From: Cyanobacteria bacterium FACHB-471
GTDB taxonomy: Bacteria > Cyanobacteriota > Cyanobacteriia > Elainellales > Elainellaceae
Reading direction: 5' to 3'
DNA: 38,434 bases
NCBI GenBank assembly: GCA_014695345.1
Contig: JACJOC010000015.1
Location: 1-38,434 of the forward strand
How positions within the stretch are numbered: the first letter of the stretch is position 1; each line of letters opens with the position of its first letter. The notes beneath the pieces were generated by a model. It searched no databases and had not been told where the DNA came from. It was given only the letters and a program-made list of their open reading frames with translations. Below are positions 26,072 to 32,764 of the stretch, piece after piece. The position numbers were made by a program, and so were the translations under genes.

Positions 26072-26239
26072 TCACTTGCCTTGCTTGCCTGAGGGTTGGT
26101 TCCAGTCTTCCATTTCTCGCTCTAAGAGATAGCTGATCAAGTTAGATAGCGATCGCCCTTCGGCAGTCGCCCTCCTTTCCAGCTTTTCCGCGAGTTGGTC
26201 ACTTACGCTTGCAAAAACTTTTTTTGCCACTCTCGACAT
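26072..26239 (-). CDS. Ribbon-helix-helix (CopG-like) protein
   Basis: 55 residues from ATG 26239 (MSRVAKKVFASVSDQLAEKL, then ERRATAEGRSLSNLISYLLE); an upstream start at 26287 is unlikely. This is the standard RHH pattern, beta strand then two helices with GRSLSNL at the turn. It is first in an operon with Uma2 and divergent from the ParM-like gene. It probably represses its own operon through the inverted repeat at 26302-26323. Confidence 0.8.
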   Translation of the reverse strand: MSRVAKKVFASVSDQLAEKLERRATAEGRSLSNLISYLLEREMEDWNQPSGKQGK

Positions 26240-26301
26240 AAAATAACGCCTCTTGGGTTGATAGTAGCCCCATTCTGTACAAATCAAGTGACTTACTGTG
26301 C

Positions 26302-26323
26302 ATAGTTGTATATTTCCAACTAT
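26302..26323. promoter_or_regulatory. Inverted repeat between divergent RHH-Uma2 and ParM operons
   Basis: ATAGTTG-TATATTTC-CAACTAT, perfect 7-bp arms with an AT-rich centre, in the 162-base divergent promoter region. Candidate operator for the RHH protein and/or the ParR-like protein. Confidence 0.5.
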
Positions 26324-26401
26324 ATGCTAATATCGCCAGCATGGAGCGGCAAACGCAAGCGAACGACCGCAAGCCGACGCAAAGTAATTCAGGAGAGAAG
26401 A

Positions 26402-27367
26402 ATGGCAACAGGGATCGCCACCAGGAGCAAACATACGCGCCTGGTCAGCTTTGAAAACTCGAATAGCTGGATTAAGCGCCACGACTCTGAGGGGACGCTG
26501 GTAATTCAGGCAGGCTACCGGGAAAACCCGACCGCCTATGCCCGGCACGATGAAGAGAACCCCATTGTGATCATTGATGGGCAGCTTCCCCGCTGGTATG
26601 GCGCTTTGGCTTGCCAGGGGCAGCACGTTCGGATTCATGGGCGCTCGAAGATTGAAACCGCTCGCGAGGCGTTCTCCGCCTGCCTGCGTCCATCCGATGA
26701 CGGCAGAGATCTAATCGTGGTGTCCTCTCACTGGGATGTTCGAGCTTTAGATTCCCTCAAAGCTGCTCTGGAAGGTCAATACAAAGTTATTCGCAATGGG
26801 GTTGAGATTCGCTGCGTCGTGACTCAAGTACTTCCCGTGTTGGAAGGAATGGGCACATACAACGCGCTTCAGCCGTCCCTCCGCCCTGGCTCAACCCTGC
26901 TGATTGAGCTTGGCTTTGGTACGGCTGAAGAATTCCTGATTGATGCCTCTGGCGAGATCGTTGACGGTCGCCCGGTCGATAACTTGGGCATCTACAACCT
27001 GGTGAATGCGATCGCCGATGACCCAGCGGTTCGGGCACTGGCAACGGATGCCAGTGGAACGATCAACATTTCGCTGATCTCCCGCTGTCTCCAGTGCGAC
27101 ACGCTCGGCAAGATTGATGAGCGCAACTGGCAAGCGATCAAAGCAAAGTACGTCGCCGAATACCTCAAAACCTTTCAGGGCTACATCAAGACCAATTACG
27201 CCGCCCAATCTCAGGCAATCACAAACATTGTTCTAACCGGTGGTGGTGCTGCATTGCTTAGCTCAATTCAGCCGAAAGTCGCGCAGGTTTTCACCATTCC
27301 AGATCGCCCTCAGACTGCATCTGTTAGGGGTTCTTACGAGCATCAGATGAGCCTGGTTGGGGTGTGA
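26402..27367 (+). CDS. parM-like: ParM/StbA-like actin-family plasmid segregation ATPase
   Basis: 321 residues from ATG 26402, preceded by CAGGAGAGAAGA; a longer frame from 26306 lacks a ribosome site. Actin-fold signatures: phosphate-2-like LLIELGFGTAEEFLID (about 168-183) and the adenosine motif NIVLTGGGAALL (about 280-291). The phosphate-1 position reads VSFENSNSW near residue 16, where actin-like proteins usually have Asp; here it is Glu. Such proteins form filaments that push plasmid copies apart with a ParR adaptor. It is first of a rightward operon that runs to 31501, with the ParR candidate one base away. Confidence 0.82.
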   Translation: MATGIATRSKHTRLVSFENSNSWIKRHDSEGTLVIQAGYRENPTAYARHDEENPIVIIDGQLPRWYGALACQGQHVRIHGRSKIETAREAFSACLRPSDDGRDLIVVSSHWDVRALDSLKAALEGQYKVIRNGVEIRCVVTQVLPVLEGMGTYNALQPSLRPGSTLLIELGFGTAEEFLIDASGEIVDGRPVDNLGIYNLVNAIADDPAVRALATDASGTINISLISRCLQCDTLGKIDERNWQAIKAKYVAEYLKTFQGYIKTNYAAQSQAITNIVLTGGGAALLSSIQPKVAQVFTIPDRPQTASVRGSYEHQMSLVGV

Positions 27368-27368
27368 A

Positions 27369-27641
27369 ATGGCTCAAAAATCCCGGTCGGCTCAGTTGAC
27401 AGCAACCGCTTGGGAGTACTGCCGGGTACTGGTTGATGCCGGAGAGTATTGCTCCATTGATGATGCAGTTTCTGATCTGATCATGCAGGCAAGACGGAGT
27501 ACGACTCATCCGCCGACCCCAAAAGTAATTCAACCCGCATCCACACAGCCAATTCCCATCAGTACTCCCCCAGTACTCGCCAGTACTGAGCAAAAGCCAG
27601 AGAACCCTATCCAGGCTTTAGCTGAACTCAGTTTTGATTAA
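27369..27641 (+). CDS. Small ParR-like adaptor candidate
   Basis: 90 residues from ATG 27369, one base after the actin gene stop. The N-terminal 45 residues (SAQLTATAWEYCRVLVDAGE, then YCSIDDAVSDLIMQAR) look like a small helical DNA-binding fold. The C-terminus is Pro/Thr/Ser-rich and ends ENPIQALAELSFD, a short hydrophobic-acidic tail of the type by which ParR contacts ParM filaments. Position and layout support a ParR role; sequence alone does not prove it. Confidence 0.65.
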   Translation: MAQKSRSAQLTATAWEYCRVLVDAGEYCSIDDAVSDLIMQARRSTTHPPTPKVIQPASTQPIPISTPPVLASTEQKPENPIQALAELSFD

Positions 27642-27668
27642 CATCAACCCCACATGACAGGAGGTCAT

Positions 27669-27926
27669 ATGCCATCTATTCGGCTCTCAGGAGATGTAGA
27701 GGCGATCGCCCAAACGGTTTCAGAGCAGAGAGGTTTAGGCAGTACCAGAACGGCAATAGAGGCAATCGTTCGCTGTTACTGGCAAGACTATTTAGGCGGG
27801 AAGCGTTCCTCTATCGAACCAGCAGCCCCTTCGCCAGCGGGCGGCTTTGCCGATACCGCAAGGGTCGCCCCTGCTGCTGAATCTGCACCTACCGATTTCC
27901 GGTTCACCGAACCCATCGAGCTATGA
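27669..27926 (+). CDS. Small ribbon-helix-helix-like protein
   Basis: 85 residues from ATG 27669, supported by AGGAGG seven bases upstream. MPSIRLSGDVEAIAQTVSEQ followed by STRTAIEAIVRCYWQDYL fits an RHH-type DNA-binding protein; the C-terminal half is Ala/Pro-rich and ends FRFTEPIEL. Its stop overlaps the next start (ATGA). It is a second DNA-binding protein in the operon, possibly the centromere binder instead of the gene before it. Confidence 0.65.
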   Translation: MPSIRLSGDVEAIAQTVSEQRGLGSTRTAIEAIVRCYWQDYLGGKRSSIEPAAPSPAGGFADTARVAPAAESAPTDFRFTEPIEL

Positions 27927-28150
27927 ACCAGCCACTCAAACTCATTGCCGCTCTATTCCTCCGAAACCTCAACCGCCAAGCCCCAATTGAACTGTTTGTC
28001 GCTGCGCTGCTGGCGCTGTTGATGGGTTTAGCACTGCCTTGGGTGTTCAAGCTGCTGGCAATTGCCATCTTCCCGGCGATGACCATCTGGTCGATTTTTC
28101 TACTGATGTTGGGGCTAACCAAACTGTTTCGAGAACTGCTCAACGATTAA
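27923..28150 (+). CDS. Small two-helix membrane protein
   Basis: 75 residues with two long hydrophobic segments (about 24-40 and 44-65: FVAALLALLMGLALPWVF and LLAIAIFPAMTIWSIFLLML) and a basic N-terminus (FLRNLNRQ). The ATGA overlap with the preceding gene indicates coupled translation. Not recognised. It is the first of three membrane proteins in the operon. Confidence 0.7.
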   Translation: MNQPLKLIAALFLRNLNRQAPIELFVAALLALLMGLALPWVFKLLAIAIFPAMTIWSIFLLMLGLTKLFRELLND

Positions 28151-28225
28151 CCAGCCGCCTCTCCACCACAGATCAACGGCTGGCAACTCCCACAAACACC
28201 TAAATTCATAGGAGATTCCTTCATC

Positions 28226-28732
28226 ATGGCTCACAAAGCAGAATTACTCGGATATCAAGGCGCTACAGGCGAGTTTTTTGACACGCTTCAGGAGCTTTAC
28301 GGCATAAGGCTGGAAGCTCTCAACGTAGATGAAAAGCTGCTCCTTTTAACTAGCATCTTTGCCTATCACCTCAATAGCACCGGCGAGACGATGGAGGATG
28401 TTTGGAAGCCAGATAGTAACAGCCCTCGCTCCATCGAGATATTCGGCATTTTGAAGGGGCTTGAGGAATTCGAGCCTTCTCGTCAGTTCGCCTTTGCTGA
28501 GGCGCTGCTGAACCAGGTTAAATCGTCCTACCGGCTGCACGAGCAATTCTTGAAGCAGCTGACAAAGGCAGGAGTCGAGGAAGAATTAGCGGCTCAGGTT
28601 GCTGCAATCCTTGCTAGTGGGGGCGATCGCACTGAAGCAGAGTGTGAACTAGTGAGTGAAGCCTGGGAGCAAGTTTTCAAAGTTGATGAGGGACTCGCTA
28701 AGCGGATTGAGCAGGCAATGGGGCAGGAGTAA
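28226..28732 (+). CDS. Soluble helical protein of unknown function
   Basis: 168 residues, preceded by TAGGAGATTCC. Acidic and almost entirely helix-forming, with no membrane segment. FDTLQELYGIRLEALNVDEK and EQVFKVDEGLAKRIEQAMGQ flank the protein. I do not recognise the family. It lies inside the actin/ATPase operon, with four bases to the next start. Confidence 0.7.
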   Translation: MAHKAELLGYQGATGEFFDTLQELYGIRLEALNVDEKLLLLTSIFAYHLNSTGETMEDVWKPDSNSPRSIEIFGILKGLEEFEPSRQFAFAEALLNQVKSSYRLHEQFLKQLTKAGVEEELAAQVAAILASGGDRTEAECELVSEAWEQVFKVDEGLAKRIEQAMGQE

Positions 28733-28736
28733 AGGC

Positions 28737-28883
28737 ATGACTTACCAGTTCTACGCCCGAATTAGTGCAGGATGCCTCGCTACCATCCTGCTCCTGATTG
28801 GGATTGCCTACGTCAAAACATCCCCAGTCGGTGACTTAATCCACGATCGCCTTGAAGCGGCAAGAGAGCGGCAAGATGGCTAA
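28737..28883 (+). CDS. Single-pass membrane peptide
   Basis: 48 residues from ATG 28737 after GGAGTAAAGGC; a longer frame from 28656 is not needed. One transmembrane helix (residues about 8-26, ISAGCLATILLLIGIAYV), then a charged tail (HDRLEAARERQDG). It overlaps the next gene by 8 bases. Not recognised. Confidence 0.6.
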   Translation: MTYQFYARISAGCLATILLLIGIAYVKTSPVGDLIHDRLEAARERQDG

Positions 28884-29628
28884 ATTTACAGCGAATAAAC
28901 CCGGTGGTTCTACCCCTTCTAGCCCGGCTAACACTGGGGGGAAGAGTGAGTTTGATCAGCCTGAATCAAAAGGGTGGGAAGGATTAGACGCTGCTTTAGA
29001 TGCCATGCACGATGTGCTTACCCTTCTCCCTCACATTTACCTGTGGGTGACCGGACGAGGGGCAGCGATTCTGTACGGGATTGCCACGATCTACTTTGTG
29101 TTTGTGTCGGCTGAAGGGTACTGGCAGGTGCTCGATCCAGGTGCCCCAAGCTTTGTTCTAAAACCTTACGGGGGTGATGATGCCAATCCTTTAGACATCA
29201 TTGTTGCTGCCCTTTCCATTAGCTTCTGGTTCTCATTCCTGTTTAGCGCTGTCATCAATGCCATTCAAGCGCGAGTGTTCAGAGGCATTGGTATCAATAT
29301 TGCGAAGCAGCGGCTGAAAGAGGTTGAGGGGGAAGTTCTACCCGACAAGCCTAAGAAGGCGATCGATATTGTCGGTGTCCGGTGGAAGCAATACAAGCGA
29401 GCCGGAATGCTGGAGATTCGCAAACAAGGCTTTGTGATTCTGTCTACCTACGCCGTTGACATCATCATGAGCTATCAAAACCATCCCTTCGGCTATTGGT
29501 TTGGAGTCACTATCTCTCGCCTGGTCTGGTTCATTCTGTCGGTTGTGGCGGCTGAGTTGGCAGGCTCTATGTTCTGGGACGCAGTGGAAGACTTTAACCG
29601 TACTCGCAGGACCAAGACCGCTGATTAA
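28876..29628 (+). CDS. Multi-pass membrane protein, unknown
   Basis: 250 residues from ATG 28876. A polar Gly/Ser/Pro N-terminus of about 30 residues is followed by hydrophobic segments near 63-79 (AAILYGIATIYFVFVSA), 108-128 (DIIVAALSISFWFSFLFSAV) and 215-235 (FGVTISRLVWFILSVVAAEL), with a basic loop between (KQRLKEVEGEVLPDKPKKAI). It could be a membrane platform for the downstream ATPase. No named family recognised. Confidence 0.75.
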   Translation: MAKFTANKPGGSTPSSPANTGGKSEFDQPESKGWEGLDAALDAMHDVLTLLPHIYLWVTGRGAAILYGIATIYFVFVSAEGYWQVLDPGAPSFVLKPYGGDDANPLDIIVAALSISFWFSFLFSAVINAIQARVFRGIGINIAKQRLKEVEGEVLPDKPKKAIDIVGVRWKQYKRAGMLEIRKQGFVILSTYAVDIIMSYQNHPFGYWFGVTISRLVWFILSVVAAELAGSMFWDAVEDFNRTRRTKTAD

Positions 29629-29689
29629 TTGATTTGTTGAACGGAGTGGGGAAACCCGCTCCTATTGATGCTTTTAGAGACTAACGCCG

Positions 29690-31501
29690 ATGAATTTTGA
29701 AGACTACTTACTTCAGGGGAAGATCTTAGACGCGCTGCGCTACCGGGTTGGAGTTTTGCAGCGCACCGCAGACAAAGAGCGTAGCAACTGTGATGGGGCA
29801 AGACTGGTTAGCTTAGGGGCGATCGCTATCTCCTTGCCGTTTGTGGCTCCGTTGCCCGGTGTGGGAGTGATGGCTGGCATTGCTGGGTTTAGCTACCTGG
29901 GCACGGTTTGGCGAGACTTTCAAACTTCTGGCAAGCTGTGCCTGCTGCCGGGAAGTCGAATCGGTGCAGGAGACATCCTGAGCATCTTTGGACTGGCAGG
30001 GGAGGAGGTATCCCCTAGAGAACAGCAGCTAATGAAGGTGATGGATTTTCTGCCCTATGAGCAGCGGGTTGAGTATGCCGTCCTGGTCGATGATGAACCG
30101 GCGATCGCTGACCTATTGAAGCGACTGCCAGCGCAAGATCGGCTTGCAGGCTACGCCTACATGGTGCGCCGAATGGCTTTAGGTGATGTCAAAGCGCTGG
30201 ACTTGGTTGAGGTGAAGGCGGCGATCGCGGCTGAACCAGTAGAGCCAACTGATTCAGTTCCACCTACCCAACTTCAGCCACCAAGCGCGGCTCTACCAGC
30301 GGTCGAAGGCAGCGCTACTCAGGCAGAGCCAAGCGATCTCGAAGAGATACCCGCAAGGGGTCGCCCTGCGATAAGTGCCCCATCCACTACTACCGAACTG
30401 CTACCAGCGGCACCACGAGGAAAGTCACCCATCAGCTACCTTATTGGCGATCGCCTGCGAACTTCGCTGATTGTTGCAGTTTCAGGAGGCGGCAAAGACT
30501 ACCTACTAGCCAATGCTTTAAGGTTTTTCTTGCCCAAGTATCCAGACTTCAAGGTGGTAGCAATGGACTGCAAGGATGACGAGAAGGAGTACGGCTATTT
30601 AGGGGATCTGCCCGCTGTCTCAGTGCATCGACTGAATGTGGCGATCGCCTCCGACGGAGAGGTGGTTGAATGGGTTGAGCGATGCTTGCAGGAGTTTGTC
30701 GGCATTACTGAAAAAGCCTTGCTTATCTGCAATGAAGGTACGTTGATTCGAGCCAAAAGCAAGCGCTACATCGACGTAATTGATGGACTGGTTAGCTCTG
30801 GTGACTCCCGCGAGAAATACGCCTGGGAAGCAGGGCAATCAGCTCACGCCGACGATCTAGGCATCAATGGTGCAGCTCGCTCTAGATTTCGCCCTTTGAT
30901 CATTGGACTGAAGGGGGAGGAGATGCAGGTAGAAGCCATCCTGCAAGCCAAGTTTGTGGCAGATTCCGCTCGTAATATGGACGACTTCAGAGCACAGATG
31001 ATGCGGTCTCCCGTTAACCGCGCCTGGTCGGACGGGCAAGCCTGGTATGCAATGCCAGAAATGGAGAATCACTGCGGGTATGACCGGGACACCCGACAGT
31101 TTCTGCAAAAGCTCGATTCTGTGCGTTCCCTAGAAAGTTGTTTAACGGCAGACGTAGGGGATGAATACCATCCTGAGCAATTTGATTTGAATGCCTCTGA
31201 AACTGATTTAGAAGTGTTGGAAAAGCTGTTTGATGAGGTGATTGGCAACGCTGAACTAGTCAATGAAGTCGCAACTGGAAGCAAGTCTAATGAGCTACCA
31301 GGTGGGGCAATTGCCATTCATGAATACGCACTTAGACAGCCTGATGAATGGGTGAAGGTACGGGACATTCAACGGGCAAGTCTATCAGCACTAAAAGGGT
31401 GTGTAGTAGAGCAGATCAGGGAGTTTATCTTACTACTTGAAAAGCATCATAAAGGTGATGCAGACGATGATAGCCCGACAGCTTACAAGCCCGTCAGATA
31501 G
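29690..31501 (+). CDS. Membrane-anchored P-loop ATPase, possible DNA-transfer or segregation motor
   Basis: 603 residues. A hydrophobic hairpin at about 39-73 (LVSLGAIAISLPFVAPLPGV onward) anchors the N-terminus. After a Pro/Ala-rich linker (about 185-245) comes an ATPase core: LIVAVSGGGKDYLL with K269, VVAMDCKDDEKEYGYL (like the DxK segment of VirD4/FtsK-type motors) and a Walker B-like KALLICNEG. The P-loop is atypical: Ala263 replaces the first Gly and Asp270 the usual Ser/Thr. A C-terminal helical domain ends the protein. It is the last gene of the actin operon, and its 3' end already contains two copies of the iteron motif. TraD/VirD4-like function is inference; no relaxase is present. 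Confidence 0.72.
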   Translation: MNFEDYLLQGKILDALRYRVGVLQRTADKERSNCDGARLVSLGAIAISLPFVAPLPGVGVMAGIAGFSYLGTVWRDFQTSGKLCLLPGSRIGAGDILSIFGLAGEEVSPREQQLMKVMDFLPYEQRVEYAVLVDDEPAIADLLKRLPAQDRLAGYAYMVRRMALGDVKALDLVEVKAAIAAEPVEPTDSVPPTQLQPPSAALPAVEGSATQAEPSDLEEIPARGRPAISAPSTTTELLPAAPRGKSPISYLIGDRLRTSLIVAVSGGGKDYLLANALRFFLPKYPDFKVVAMDCKDDEKEYGYLGDLPAVSVHRLNVAIASDGEVVEWVERCLQEFVGITEKALLICNEGTLIRAKSKRYIDVIDGLVSSGDSREKYAWEAGQSAHADDLGINGAARSRFRPLIIGLKGEEMQVEAILQAKFVADSARNMDDFRAQMMRSPVNRAWSDGQAWYAMPEMENHCGYDRDTRQFLQKLDSVRSLESCLTADVGDEYHPEQFDLNASETDLEVLEKLFDEVIGNAELVNEVATGSKSNELPGGAIAIHEYALRQPDEWVKVRDIQRASLSALKGCVVEQIREFILLLEKHHKGDADDDSPTAYKPVR

Positions 31502-31680
31502 TCCCAAAAAGAGCTCTAATCGACACCCGACACATTTTACCTGACACCCAACGCTTACCCGACAAATTGCTGAAGCCTTTGCTTGACAAACCCGACAAGC
31601 TACCCGACAGCTTTTTGCTACTGTCGGGTAGCCACCCGATACCCGACAGCACGCAACAGTCCACCCGACAACTTTTTGAG
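31473..31680. repeat. Iteron-like array of ACCCGACA
   Basis: Six exact direct copies start at 31525, 31557, 31590, 31602, 31641 and 31673. One inverted copy lies at 31622-31629. Near copies start at 31473, 31489, 31539 and 31634. Three of the steps are 32-33 bases, about three helical turns, so one face of the helix could be bound. The array lies directly after the ATPase gene and before an AT-rich stretch, as in iteron origins or centromeres. The 71-codon frame at 31567-31782 crosses it and a terminator, and is not called. Confidence 0.75.
31600..31631. other. Hairpin made from one direct and one inverted iteron
   Basis: CTACCCGACAG - 10-base loop - CTGTCGGGTAG, perfect 11-bp arms. The loop begins CTTTTT. 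It could extrude as a cruciform inside the array or end a leftward RNA. Confidence 0.6.
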
Positions 31681-31768
31681 CGGCACCCCACAGTGGTAAA
31701 AATAGAAAATCTCTTACTACAGAAGCAGAGGTTTCTGTTAGGAAAACACCCTTTCAATCTAATTGAAA

Positions 31769-31798
31769 GCCCCCAGTCCTAAAACTGGGGGCTTCTTT
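31769..31798 (+). terminator. Bidirectional Rho-independent terminator
   Basis: GCCCCCAG - 8-base loop - CTGGGGGC followed by TTCTTTT on the plus strand. On the minus strand the same stem is followed by TTTCAATT. It closes the actin/ATPase operon. Confidence 0.8.
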
Positions 31799-31947
31799 TA
31801 CCTCTTAGACCTCTGAATCATCTGACTCCCTAAACAGAAGACGGTGACAACCATAAACAAGGGTGTACTCCAGTCCGCTATCCCATAATGTTCACCTCCA
31901 GGAGACGGAGGTTGCCCTTCATTTCCTTTTGGTAGAACGAGAATCAC
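31798..31947 (-). CDS. Possible small membrane peptide
   Basis: A 49-residue leftward frame from GTG 31947: PKGNEGQPPSPGGEHYGIAD, then a hydrophobic stretch STPLFMVVTVFCLGSQMI and a basic end QRSKR. It stops exactly at the bidirectional terminator, which supports a real transcript. No strong ribosome site is visible at the GTG and I do not recognise it. Confidence 0.35.
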   Translation of the reverse strand: MILVLPKGNEGQPPSPGGEHYGIADWSTPLFMVVTVFCLGSQMIQRSKR

Positions 31948-31949
31948 AT

Positions 31950-32284
31950 AATCATCAGTCTTTTGAAGCTGTTATTCTTTGAATATTTTTTTCTTGTGTA
32001 TTTTTTCGTTTTTACACTTGAATTAAGATGTTCAATTAAGATGCCTACAGGTCAAACGCCCTTCAGCAAAATAAGCCTACCCCTCCTCTTTTTTCTCTCC
32101 GAAATCTTTATACTTTTTAAGTAACAAAAGCTACAACATAGCTTAGGCAATCCTTAGGACTCTTCAACCTTTCCTACCTATAGTCCAAATTCAGTCTAGT
32201 CAGAATTGGTGGCACTGTTTTACACGGATCTCCGCTCGACCTCAGCGGCCGCCTTGACGAAGGGGCTGGCGGAAGGTGACATCC
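31950..32284. other. AT-rich gene-free region beside the iteron array
   Basis: Runs of T (for example around 31985-32013) and two direct copies of AATTAAGATG at 32021-32030 and 32034-32043, 13 bases apart, are compatible with a DNA-unwinding region. AAGCT and AGCTT face each other near 32126-32142. No gene is seen; bases 32240-32284 are GC-rich. Confidence 0.4.
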
Positions 32285-32328
32285 AGCAATACTGTCCTTC
32301 AGCTGTCTGGAGGGCAGTATTGCTTTAT
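32285..32328 (+). terminator. Strong hairpin upstream of the defence operon
   Basis: AGCAATACTGTCCT (32285-32298) pairs with 32311-32324 at 13 of 14 positions (the other is G-T), and TTATT follows. It would insulate the defence operon from upstream transcription. Confidence 0.6.
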
Positions 32329-32341
32329 TCGTGGTGAGGGG

Positions 32342-32375
32342 CTGCTCCGCTAAGTCTAACTACATCCCTAATTGC
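32342..32375 (+). repeat. Dispersed repeat, copy E
   Basis: 31 of 34 bases match copy A (8421-8454), in the same orientation. It lies 92 bases before the HTH gene that opens the defence operon. Copies E and A bracket the whole block 32468 to 8253 around the circle. Confidence 0.75.
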
Positions 32376-32432
32376 ACCATCTTCATCATCTTTTTCAATT
32401 TGTGTTTCTTTTCTAAAGGTTATGGGAATTTT

Positions 32433-32462
32433 ATAGATATCACTCTACATAGGGTTATCTAT
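32433..32462. promoter_or_regulatory. Inverted repeat just upstream of the HTH gene, candidate operator
   Basis: ATAGATA (32433-32439) and TATCTAT (32456-32462) are perfect 7-bp arms, 16 bases apart, ending five bases before the HTH start. This position suits autoregulation by the HTH protein. Confidence 0.5.
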
Positions 32463-32467
32463 GAAAC

Positions 32468-32722
32468 ATGATAGATAGTGTGTTCTCTAAAGCTGTGATT
32501 TATCCGCAGGACAATGCAAATTTAATTTTGGAACTTCGCCAACGGTTTGGGTTAACTCAAGAACAGTTTGCTGCAAAGCTTGGGGTAACTTTCGCGACCG
32601 TTAATCGTTGGGAGAATCGACGCGCCAAACCCTCTCGCCTTGCTCTTCAATCTATTCGAGGTGTGCTTGAACAGATGGGAGAATCTGGACAGGATTTATT
32701 AACGAAGTACTTCTCCAACTGA
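32468..32722 (+). CDS. XRE-family HTH regulator of the defence operon
   Basis: 84 residues. The HTH core runs LRQRFGLTQEQFAAKLGVTF followed by TVNRWENRRAKPS (about 23-55), a typical Cro/CI-type fold as also found in HigA-like and R-M controller proteins. It is 42 bases before the helicase gene on the same strand. By position it would repress or time expression of the helicase, nuclease, Mod and Res. Confidence 0.88.
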   Translation: MIDSVFSKAVIYPQDNANLILELRQRFGLTQEQFAAKLGVTFATVNRWENRRAKPSRLALQSIRGVLEQMGESGQDLLTKYFSN

Positions 32723-32764
32723 TTAGGCAAAGACTGTACTAAATATATTCAAGAAGGAATTTGA

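Noticed and set aside
26787-27208. Leftward frames opposite the ParM-like gene
   Set aside because: They are shadows of the actin gene with low-complexity Arg/Ser-rich products.
29690-31501. Classical conjugation system based on the VirD4-like ATPase
   Set aside because: No relaxase, VirB4 or type IV secretion genes occur on the plasmid, so only a possible motor role is kept.
31567-31782. 71-codon rightward frame over the iteron array
   Set aside because: It is produced by the repeats and runs through a strong terminator.
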